NCBI GenBank assembly: GCA_033721955.1
Contig: JAWVZY010000035.1
Span: forward strand, 1-7,956
DNA: 7,956 nt
DNA from: JAWVZY01 sp033721955
GTDB taxonomy: Bacteria > Patescibacteriota > Minisyncoccia > Spechtbacterales > 2-12-FULL-38-22
Direction of reading: 5' to 3'
Below the pieces are notes generated by a model that did not search any database, was not told the DNA's origin, and worked only from the letters and a program-made list of their open reading frames with translations. Below, one piece after another: positions 1-5,580 of the stretch. Made by a program: the position numbers and the translations under genes. Within the stretch, counting starts at the first letter, position 1; every line of letters begins with the position of its first letter.

Positions 1-2
1 TG

Positions 3-1811
3 GTGCAAAAAGCAACTCAAGATTTTGTAAACTGGCTAAAAGAGGACTGGCTACTTAAGCTTGGCGCGTTTTTATTGCTTATTGGTTTTGGGTGGTTTGT
101 AAAGTTTGCTTTTGACAATAACTGGATAGGTCCTTTAGGCAGAATAGCGCTTGGGCTTGCAGCGGGAGCGGGCATTCTTATAACAGGGTGGTGGAGAATG
201 AAGAAATTCCCCAGACAGGGCAGTGTTATTTTAGTTCTTGGGTCAACCGTTATTATTCTTACAACTTTTGCTGCTCGCGTACTTTATGGATTCTTCAGTC
301 CTGCCACCGCTTTGCCGGTCATGTTTTTAAGCACAGCGTTTGTGGCTTTGGCAAGTATTAAATTCAATGCCAGATATCTCGCCCTTGTTAGCTTACTTTT
401 GGCTGCTGTAGCTCCTATAATGGTTGGTTCTGTGCCTGACCAGATAACTATATTTGCTTATTTGTTGGCTACTGTGCTTGGCGCGATATGGATAATGGTG
501 CTTCGCGGGTGGCGTGAACTGACATTTGCCTCTCTTTTGATAGTTTCTTTTTATAGCATAGGGAGCGTGAGTGCCTATAGAGAGGTTAGCTTGAACACAT
601 TACTTCTGTTTGCATATATATTTACAATTATATTTTTTATAACCAATACTCTTGGAATATTAAAATTAGAAATAAAAAGAAAGGAGGAGCTTGTACCAGA
701 CCTCTTAACAGGTGCGGGAAATGGATTGTTTGTGCTTGGCTGGATAATGTTTGCCGCGCAGGATGAATGGCAAAGTTTGCTTATTGCCGCCTGGATGGTT
801 ATTTTCACAATAGGAGCGTTTCTAATATTTAAGTTAAGCCGCAAACTGGAACCATTTTATGTTTATTCGGGTGTTTCTTTGATCTTACTTGCTACAGCTA
901 CCGCTATAGAACTCAGTGGTCCTGCTCTCACCATTGCTTATTTATTTGAGGCGCTTGTAATTATTATGCTTGCCGATAAATTAATAAAGAAGACACATAT
1001 TACAGAGATGCTCTCGCTATTGCTTATTCCTTCAGTTATTCTTTCTCTCAGGCATGTATTTGATTATCCATGGGGCGAAAGCACGTTTAATCAGGATGCA
1101 GCCATATTGCTTATTTTCGCTTTTGCTCTTGGGGCGCTTTCGGCATACTTTAACAGGAAAGATGTAAGCATGTTAAATCCCAAGCATTTAAGTACTCACA
1201 ATAGCTTAAATATGCTTTTGCTTGTGGGTAGTGCTATATATGCGACTTTTATTTCACTGGGAGCAATGGCAAGCGACGCATGGCATGAGGGGGCATTCCA
1301 TCAAGATTCCCTGGTGTTAATTATATTTATTGGAGCTTTAGCCGGCCTGGGACGATATTTTAAAGCTAAGATCACAGAAGATCTTGGCGAGGAGGACCTT
1401 CAAGGTTACAAGACCTTAGCGGGTGGGTTATTTATAGCAAGTTCTTTTTATGCCTATATACTTGTATGGCTTTCTGCTCATGCTGAGTTACCATATGATA
1501 TAGGTACTATGGTTTCTCTTGTGATTTATACAGTAGCGGGTATTACAGTTTATGTTATGGGCACAAACCGCGAGGAAAGATCTTATATAGTATATGGAGG
1601 CACATTATTGGCATTTGTTGTGGGAAGGTTGTTGTTTATTGATGTTTGGCAAATGGGACTTGGCGGGCGAGTAGCAACCTTTTTCCTTATAGGTATATTG
1701 CTCATGAGCACGGCGTTTTTGGGAAGAAAGAATAATGTTTCATTGCTTCACTCCAAAGATGATACAGAAAATAATAAAATTAACAAAGAAAATAATGAAA
1801 ATAAAAAATAA
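3..1811 (+). CDS. DUF2339 family multi-pass membrane protein (probably 5' partial)
   Basis: This is a very hydrophobic protein with about twenty predicted membrane segments by eye, starting near residue 18 and continuing to about residue 580. The N-terminal part, with LLKLG followed by WFVKFAFDNNWIGPLGRIALG, and the end, with a GRLLFIDVW segment followed by a last helix and a charged tail, match what I know of the DUF2339 family. The family's function is unknown; it is sometimes discussed as an envelope or transport-like protein. The open frame starts with GTG at the window's left edge. Family members usually carry an N-terminal region before the first helix, so the true start is probably upstream and this gene is likely truncated by the window. 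The charged Asn/Lys tail overlaps the next gene by 17 bp, so the two are probably co-transcribed and translationally coupled. Family assignment is confident; function is not known. Confidence 0.85.
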   Translation: MQKATQDFVNWLKEDWLLKLGAFLLLIGFGWFVKFAFDNNWIGPLGRIALGLAAGAGILITGWWRMKKFPRQGSVILVLGSTVIILTTFAARVLYGFFSPATALPVMFLSTAFVALASIKFNARYLALVSLLLAAVAPIMVGSVPDQITIFAYLLATVLGAIWIMVLRGWRELTFASLLIVSFYSIGSVSAYREVSLNTLLLFAYIFTIIFFITNTLGILKLEIKRKEELVPDLLTGAGNGLFVLGWIMFAAQDEWQSLLIAAWMVIFTIGAFLIFKLSRKLEPFYVYSGVSLILLATATAIELSGPALTIAYLFEALVIIMLADKLIKKTHITEMLSLLLIPSVILSLRHVFDYPWGESTFNQDAAILLIFAFALGALSAYFNRKDVSMLNPKHLSTHNSLNMLLLVGSAIYATFISLGAMASDAWHEGAFHQDSLVLIIFIGALAGLGRYFKAKITEDLGEEDLQGYKTLAGGLFIASSFYAYILVWLSAHAELPYDIGTMVSLVIYTVAGITVYVMGTNREERSYIVYGGTLLAFVVGRLLFIDVWQMGLGGRVATFFLIGILLMSTAFLGRKNNVSLLHSKDDTENNKINKENNENKK

Positions 1812-3009
1812 ATATATAGCTATATTTGTTGCTGTTGTTACTGTAGCTACAATGTCTACAGCTTATGCAAATAGCGATATCATTAGTGCCTTTAAGGAAT
1901 ATAAGGATATTCCCGAACAATCTATTATTGTACCTACAGTAATTGAGGTGCCTTTTGATAACGAGTTTATAGAGCGCCGCCTTTTTGCGGTTTTAAACAA
2001 TAAAACAAATAAATATGAGCCCTCATATTTTAGGACAAGTAGCAGGGAGAATGAAATATCAGTGGATATAGAGGCAGATGGCGTTAGTTCATTTGCCGCA
2101 AGTCGCATGATAGACGACAGCTTGCAGACATATACTAATTTTGAACTTCCCGAAGATCAGGAGATGGCAGGACGAACTATCATTACACTAACAGGCGAAC
2201 GGCCTATAGTATCCTCTTCACTATCGCTTTTATTGGATGATCATGTTGCTCTTCCAAATACTATAAAAATAACAGCCGGCTCCGATGATACAATTGTTGT
2301 GGCAACAAAAAGACTAATTAGTCAGAGAATAAATTTTCCACGCACTACAGCAAGTACTTGGAAAGTTACTTTGACATATTCTCAGCCGCTTAGGATAAGT
2401 GAGTTTCGTCTTAATCAGGAAAATGTGGGACGAGAGACAACAAGCGGGCTTCGCTTTTTGGCACAGCCCGAAACCAGTTATAGAATTTATTTTAATACAG
2501 ATCGCTATGTCTCAATTCCAACAGGAGAAAGACCTGACCTTGTAACTGATGAAGGTGTTTTGAGAATAGATTCAGTACCTTCTCAAGATAACCCTGAGTA
2601 TATAGAGCCGGATGTAGATGGTGATGGAGTACCTGACCGTCTTGATAATTGTGTAAATACAGCAAATGCAGACCAAGTAGATATAAACAATAATAACAGA
2701 GGTGATGCATGTGATGATTTTGACAGAGACGGCATTATAAACAGTAGAGATAATTGTCCCGATCAGCCGAATCGTGGCCAGCAGGACATTGACGGCGATG
2801 GCATAGGTGATATTTGTGACGGTGAAGAGAGCCGTATTACAGAAAAATATCCGTGGTTGCCCTGGCTTGGTCTCGGCATTGCTGCAGCTGTTTTATTGGC
2901 ATTGTTTATAGTTGTAGCTAAATCTACAATAACGGGACAGAAGGAGCAAAATAAAAAAGAAGACACTCAAAAGCAGCCCGATCCGCCAAAACAAGAGGAT
3001 AGTAAGTAA
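1795..3009 (+). CDS. Secreted, C-terminally anchored protein with thrombospondin type 3 repeats (DUF3999-like context)
   Basis: The product is 404 aa. Residues 1-26 form a signal peptide (MKIKNK, a hydrophobic core, then AYA before NSD). Residues about 49-210 are beta-rich; the stretch around D107-F116 and the ending EFRLN near residue 205 resemble an F5/8-type (discoidin) jelly roll. Residues about 273-343 are Asp/Asn/Cys-rich thrombospondin type 3 calcium-binding repeats (DVDGDGVPD, DNC, DFDRDGI, DIDGDGIGD, ICD). Residues 354-375 are a transmembrane helix, followed by a Lys/Gln/Pro-rich cytoplasmic tail. The protein should therefore sit outside the membrane with a short inner tail. I chose ATG 1795 because it gives a clean signal peptide; ATG 1759 or 1735 would add a Lys-rich extension. 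The gene overlaps the DUF2339 gene, and in proteobacteria DUF2339 genes often neighbour DUF3999 genes, which also have a signal peptide, beta domains and a C-terminal helix. Homology to DUF3999 is my inference. Confidence 0.75.
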   Translation: MKIKNKYIAIFVAVVTVATMSTAYANSDIISAFKEYKDIPEQSIIVPTVIEVPFDNEFIERRLFAVLNNKTNKYEPSYFRTSSRENEISVDIEADGVSSFAASRMIDDSLQTYTNFELPEDQEMAGRTIITLTGERPIVSSSLSLLLDDHVALPNTIKITAGSDDTIVVATKRLISQRINFPRTTASTWKVTLTYSQPLRISEFRLNQENVGRETTSGLRFLAQPETSYRIYFNTDRYVSIPTGERPDLVTDEGVLRIDSVPSQDNPEYIEPDVDGDGVPDRLDNCVNTANADQVDINNNNRGDACDDFDRDGIINSRDNCPDQPNRGQQDIDGDGIGDICDGEESRITEKYPWLPWLGLGIAAAVLLALFIVVAKSTITGQKEQNKKEDTQKQPDPPKQEDSK

Positions 3010-3012
3010 TAA

Positions 3013-3038
3013 AAAAACCGCCCTAAGGGGCGGTTTTT
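3013..3038 (+). terminator. Intrinsic terminator after the DUF2339/TSP3 pair
   Basis: A perfect 6-bp GC stem (CCGCCC at 3018-3023, GGGCGG at 3028-3033) with a TAAG loop is extended by A-tract/T-tract pairing (A 3013-3017 with T 3034-3038). It begins three bases after the TAA stop at 3009. The A-tract on the left means it could also terminate transcription arriving from the other strand, although no minus-strand gene is seen. Confidence 0.93.
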
Positions 3039-3059
3039 GCTGGTATTTTAATGGTTTTC

Positions 3060-3068
3060 TGCTATAAT
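3060..3068 (+). promoter_or_regulatory. Extended -10 promoter for rarA, placed for a leaderless mRNA
   Basis: TGCTATAAT at 3060-3068 is a perfect extended -10 (TGn plus TATAAT). The -35 position at a 17-bp spacing (CTGGTA, 3040-3045) matches the consensus poorly, as is usual when TGn is present. Standard spacing puts +1 at about 3075, one base before the ATG at 3076, so the transcript would have essentially no leader. No Shine-Dalgarno sequence is present. Confidence 0.75.
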
Positions 3069-3075
3069 GGGCGCA

Positions 3076-4206
3076 ATGACAGAACCATTAGCATCAAAAA
3101 TAAGGCCGAAAAACTTAAGTGAATTTTTTGGCCAGGAACATCTTGTAGGTAAAGGCAAGCCATTGCGCGAAGCTATAAATAATAAGCATTTATTTAGCTT
3201 TATTCTATGGGGGCCTCCCGGAACAGGTAAAACTACTTTAGCCCGCATTTATGCCGATAGCGTAAATGCCGAACTTTTTGAGCTTTCGGCGGTTTCGGCA
3301 GGTAAAAACGATGTAAAGAAAATAATTGAAACAGATACAAGCGATAGTCCCAAGATCCTATTCTTGGATGAGATCCACCGCTTTAATAAAGCCCAGCAGG
3401 ATTTTCTTCTGCCCTATGTAGAAAGTGGTGAGCTTTATTTAATTGGGGCAACAACTGAAAACCCAAGTTTTGAAGTTATCTCCCCTCTGCTTTCTCGCTG
3501 CCGCGTTTTTACTTTAAACGAACTTACAGAGAAAGAAATGAAAAAGATAATTAAGAGATGCGGCTTTGATATGGGTAATGAGGAAGTAGATTTTTTAATA
3601 AATATAGCAAACGGAGACGCTCGTCAGGCGATTGGAATGTTAGAAAATACAAATAAATTATATGGAAAAATAACTTTGAAAAATCTTAAAGACACTCTGC
3701 AGGACAAGCATTTAAGATATGATAAAAAAGGAGAGGAGCATTACAATACAATAAGTGCTTTTATAAAAAGTATGCGCGCCTCTCAGGCGGATGCGGCAAT
3801 GTATTATCTTGCACGCATGATAGATGCCGGTGAGGATCCTAAATTTATAGCACGGCGAATGGTAATTTTTGCAAGTGAAGATATAGGCATCGCACAGCCA
3901 ACAGCGCTTGTTGTAGCAAACGAGGTTTTTCGCGCAGTGGAAACAATAGGTCTTCCTGAGTGCGCCATAAACTTGGCGCATGGAGTTGCTTATCTTGCCG
4001 GCGCCAACAAAGACAGAAGCGCCTATAATGCGCTTCGCGCCGCACAAAAAGATGTTAAAGAACACGGCAATTTGCCTATACCGCTTAAAATTAGAAACGC
4101 TCCTACAAAGCTTATGAAAGATATGGGCTATGGCAAAGGGTATGAAAAATATACAAAGGAAGATTTGTTGCCCGAAAAATTAAAGAACAAAAAATATTTT
4201 AAGTAA
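3076..4206 (+). CDS. rarA: Replication-associated recombination protein A (RarA/MgsA AAA+ ATPase)
   Basis: This is a 376-aa clamp-loader-like AAA+ ATPase that acts at stalled replication forks together with SSB and the replisome. Visible motifs are the N-terminal PLASKIRPKNLSEFFGQEHL; Walker A GPPGTGKT at residues 46-53; Walker B ILFLDEIHRF at 94-103; sensor 1 IGATTENPSF at 123-132; the SRCRV arginine-finger region near 140; and sensor 2 GDARQA at 180-185. The C-terminal half (MIDAGEDP, ASEDIG, AYLAGANKDRSAYNAL, GYGKGYEKY) is the family's tetramerisation region. The protein is shorter than E. coli RarA (about 447 aa) but complete in every motif. I prefer ATG 3076 over ATG 3067 because the latter lies inside the -10 hexamer, and because homologues begin close to MTEPLA. 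The gene stands 21 bp upstream of a small regulator with its own putative promoter. Confidence 0.96.
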   Translation: MTEPLASKIRPKNLSEFFGQEHLVGKGKPLREAINNKHLFSFILWGPPGTGKTTLARIYADSVNAELFELSAVSAGKNDVKKIIETDTSDSPKILFLDEIHRFNKAQQDFLLPYVESGELYLIGATTENPSFEVISPLLSRCRVFTLNELTEKEMKKIIKRCGFDMGNEEVDFLINIANGDARQAIGMLENTNKLYGKITLKNLKDTLQDKHLRYDKKGEEHYNTISAFIKSMRASQADAAMYYLARMIDAGEDPKFIARRMVIFASEDIGIAQPTALVVANEVFRAVETIGLPECAINLAHGVAYLAGANKDRSAYNALRAAQKDVKEHGNLPIPLKIRNAPTKLMKDMGYGKGYEKYTKEDLLPEKLKNKKYFK

Positions 4207-4212
4207 GTTGCA

Positions 4213-4221
4213 TGTTAAAAT
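4213..4221 (+). promoter_or_regulatory. Extended -10 promoter for the Xre regulator, placed for a leaderless mRNA
   Basis: TGTTAAAAT at 4213-4221 fits TGn plus TAAAAT (five of six matches to TATAAT). Standard spacing puts +1 at 4228, exactly the A of the regulator's ATG. No clear -35 and no Shine-Dalgarno sequence are seen. The geometry repeats that seen before rarA. Confidence 0.55.
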
Positions 4222-4227
4222 AGATAT

Positions 4228-4437
4228 ATGCCCGATACAGTAAAAAATAAAGTACAGAAACACAGGAAAGAAAGAGGAGTTACCCAGCAGGAATTGGCAG
4301 AAACAGTTGGTGTTACCCGCCAAACTATTATTGCAATAGAAAAAGGCAATTATACACCCTCTGTACTTTTAGCTATGAAGATAGCTAAATTTTTTAATAA
4401 AAAAGTTGAAGAAATGTTTAAAATAAAAAATAAATAA
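4228..4437 (+). CDS. Small Xre-family helix-turn-helix transcriptional regulator
   Basis: The product is 69 aa and consists almost entirely of one Cro/C1-type HTH domain. VTQQELAETVGVTRQTIIAIEKG (about residues 19-41) contains the positioning and recognition helices, followed by YTPSVLLAMKIAKFFNKKVEEMF, the typical fourth and fifth helices. It has no ligand or dimerisation domain. This matches the very short regulators that usually sit next to a small membrane protein gene, and here such a gene begins 4 bp after the stop, so the two probably form one operon. The DNA site bound is unknown; autoregulation is common for such pairs but is not shown here. It is AT-rich like its neighbours and shows no sign of recent transfer. 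Confidence 0.93.
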   Translation: MPDTVKNKVQKHRKERGVTQQELAETVGVTRQTIIAIEKGNYTPSVLLAMKIAKFFNKKVEEMFKIKNK

Positions 4438-4441
4438 TATT

Positions 4442-4801
4442 ATGGAAACAAAAAATGAGGTTATAATTTCTGTACTTTTGTTGACGCTTTTGGTATCGCT
4501 CCTTAATCCATTTGGCCTGTGGATGCCCGATGAAATTCTTTACCTTACTATAGGGGGAGTGTTTGTTTTAGTTTCTATTTTTAGCAGTTTTGTTTGGAAA
4601 GAGAGTGCCCGTGATGAACGTGAGCAATTGCATAAAATGATAGCCGGGCGTTTTGGCTATCTTGCCGGCATGGCAACTCTTCTTTTGGGAATTATCATTG
4701 AAAGTATCGATTCTCACCCAAGTCCATGGCTTATTTCAGCTGTTGCCGCCATGGTATTGGGTAAGATATTTGGCGCGCATTGGGCTAAATTAAAAAGATA
4801 G
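4442..4801 (+). CDS. Four-pass membrane protein paired with the Xre regulator (DUF2178-like)
   Basis: The product is 119 aa with four hydrophobic segments, at about residues 7-25, 32-52, 69-87 and 95-113. Between helices 2 and 3 is a charged cytoplasmic loop, WKESARDEREQLHK (52-65), and the tail AKLKR is basic. The DERE loop after helix 2, together with an adjacent short Xre regulator, is a pattern I associate with DUF2178-type proteins. Their function is unknown; a role as a membrane partner or sensor for the regulator is only a guess. It starts 4 bp after the regulator's stop, with no Shine-Dalgarno sequence, so re-initiation or coupling is likely. It ends in TAG, and the next 85 bp hold the palindromic promoter region. 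Confidence 0.8.
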   Translation: METKNEVIISVLLLTLLVSLLNPFGLWMPDEILYLTIGGVFVLVSIFSSFVWKESARDEREQLHKMIAGRFGYLAGMATLLLGIIIESIDSHPSPWLISAVAAMVLGKIFGAHWAKLKR

Positions 4802-4812
4802 TTATCCCCACC

Positions 4813-4838
4813 TTAATGTAAAGTTAACTTGACATTAA
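4813..4838 (+). repeat. Inverted repeat I over the -35 box (candidate operator)
   Basis: The 26-bp palindrome is centred on GTTAAC at 4823-4828. The arms TTAATGTAAAGTT (4813-4825) and AACTTGACATTAA (4826-4838) pair at 12 of 13 positions; the only mismatch is A4820 against G4831. It contains the complete TTGACA -35 box (4829-4834), so a protein bound here would block RNA polymerase. It shares its last four bases with inverted repeat II. Confidence 0.7.
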
Positions 4839-4857
4839 TAACCAGTGTTGCTACACT
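4829..4857 (+). promoter_or_regulatory. Sigma70-type promoter of the thiol-disulfide operon
   Basis: A perfect -35 TTGACA (4829-4834), a 17-bp spacer, and TACACT (4852-4857) preceded by TGC (an extended -10) place +1 near 4864. The leader would be about 23 nt, consisting almost only of A and T with no Shine-Dalgarno sequence, before ATG 4887. The -35 lies inside inverted repeat I, and the -10 lies in the loop and right arm of inverted repeat II, so repression by one or two palindrome-binding proteins is plausible. Confidence 0.75.
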
Positions 4858-4866
4858 GGTTATTAA
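4835..4866 (+). repeat. Perfect 14-bp inverted repeat II over spacer and -10 (operator and/or upstream terminator)
   Basis: TTAATAACCAGTGT (4835-4848) and ACACTGGTTATTAA (4853-4866) are perfect reverse complements separated by TGCT. The hairpin can only form in RNA reading through from the upstream regulator/membrane-protein pair, because the operon's own transcript should start near 4864. It has no real T-run afterwards (TTATTAAGTTAG), so it would be at best an imperfect terminator. As DNA it covers most of the spacer and the -10. Confidence 0.75.
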
Positions 4867-4886
4867 GTTAGTATTAATTTAAAAAT

Positions 4887-5561
4887 ATGAAAAACTTAAT
4901 TAAACAAGATGGTCTGGCCATGCCTGTAATAGTGGCTATAATTGCAACAGCACTTGTGCTGGGCGGTATAACTTACTATAACCTTCGTCCCGAGGGAGAG
5001 AAAATGATGGAGGAGGGAGAAGATATGATGGAGGAGGGAGAGAAAATGATGCAAGAAGGGGAGAGCATGATGGAGGAGGGAGAAGATATGATGGAAGAGG
5101 GAGAGAAAATGATGGAAGAGGAGGGCACTACAATGGAAGAAGGAGAACATATGATGGAGGAAGATGAGGGAGCTATGATGGAGCAGGAATATAAAGGTGA
5201 AGTTCTTGCCGGCTCTACAAGCCCTTTGATTGTCTTTAATAGTGATGATTATCAGGCAGCACTAAACTCTGAAGAACTAGTTGTACTTTATTTTTATGCC
5301 AATTGGTGCCCCGTGTGCCGGGCTGAAACACGCGACGCGCTTTATCCTGCATTTAATGAGCTGGATAATGAAAATGTTGTTGGATTTCGCGTTAATTACA
5401 ACGACAGCAATACTGATTCAAGCGAAAAAGATCTGGCCCGCGAATTTGGTGTTGCCTATCAGCATACAAAAGTTTTTCTAAAGAATGGAGAGCGCATACT
5501 TAAGGCGCCCGATAGCTGGAGTAAGCAACGTTACTTGGATGAAATATCTAACGCATTATAA
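4887..5561 (+). CDS. Membrane-anchored thioredoxin-like protein with Met/Glu heptad stalk
   Basis: The product is 224 aa. Residues 1-9 are a short charged stretch, and residues 10-31 a single hydrophobic anchor that resembles the QxGxA-type leaders common in Patescibacteria. Residues 36-99 form an acidic stalk of nine near-identical EGExMME heptads. Residues about 110-224 are a thioredoxin fold with FYANWCPVCRAE (redox Cys141 and Cys144) and a conserved-looking VFLKNGER strand-turn. The catalytic pair should face outside the membrane and be reduced by the CcdA encoded next (19 bp downstream). An oddity is that the position of the cis-proline in normal thioredoxins (IPT before the last strands) reads HT here, with His193. 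Cis-Pro normally keeps metal away from the thiols, so metal binding is conceivable. Start ATG 4887 is the first Met after the promoter; Met12 would remove the charged head. This is the first gene of a three-gene operon. Confidence 0.88.
   Translation: MKNLIKQDGLAMPVIVAIIATALVLGGITYYNLRPEGEKMMEEGEDMMEEGEKMMQEGESMMEEGEDMMEEGEKMMEEEGTTMEEGEHMMEEDEGAMMEQEYKGEVLAGSTSPLIVFNSDDYQAALNSEELVVLYFYANWCPVCRAETRDALYPAFNELDNENVVGFRVNYNDSNTDSSEKDLAREFGVAYQHTKVFLKNGERILKAPDSWSKQRYLDEISNAL
4992..5183 (+). repeat. In-frame 21-bp tandem repeat encoding EGExMME heptads
   Basis: Nine tandem units, eight of 21 bp and the last 24 bp, encode EGEKMME, EGEDMME, EGEKMMQ, EGESMME, EGEDMME, EGEKMME, EEGTTME, EGEHMME and EDEGAMME. 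The first six units are nearly identical at DNA level and alternate K/D, which suggests growth by 21- or 42-bp duplication; the last three are diverged. Each unit carries a GGAGG-like purine run before ATGATG on the + strand. The array is prone to slippage and to assembly error. Confidence 0.92.
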
Positions 5562-5580
5562 AATTATATCTTAAAACATT

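Noticed and set aside
681..700. AAAGGAGG followed by a TTG inside the DUF2339 gene
   Set aside because: It is in the middle of conserved membrane-protein coding sequence (Lys-Arg-Lys-Glu-Glu loop); no separate gene follows.
3712..4065. 117-codon minus-strand open frame inside rarA
   Set aside because: Its composition is Cys/His/Tyr-rich and without recognisable motifs, and it lies wholly within the well-conserved rarA C-terminal region.
4802..4810. TTATCCCCA resembles a DnaA box
   Set aside because: It is a single copy with one mismatch to TTATCCACA, with no further boxes, no unwinding element and no dnaA/dnaN context.
4896..5150. Minus-strand open frame rich in His, Phe and Leu
   Set aside because: It is the antisense reading of the 21-bp repeat array; it has no start signals and the plus-strand gene is certain.
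4992..5183. CRISPR-like regular repeats
   Set aside because: The 21-bp units have no spacers, stay in frame and encode a heptad peptide, so this is a protein repeat.
5281..5481. 66-codon plus-strand open frame in another frame of the thioredoxin domain
   Set aside because: It is a shadow frame within the conserved thioredoxin coding region, with no start signal.
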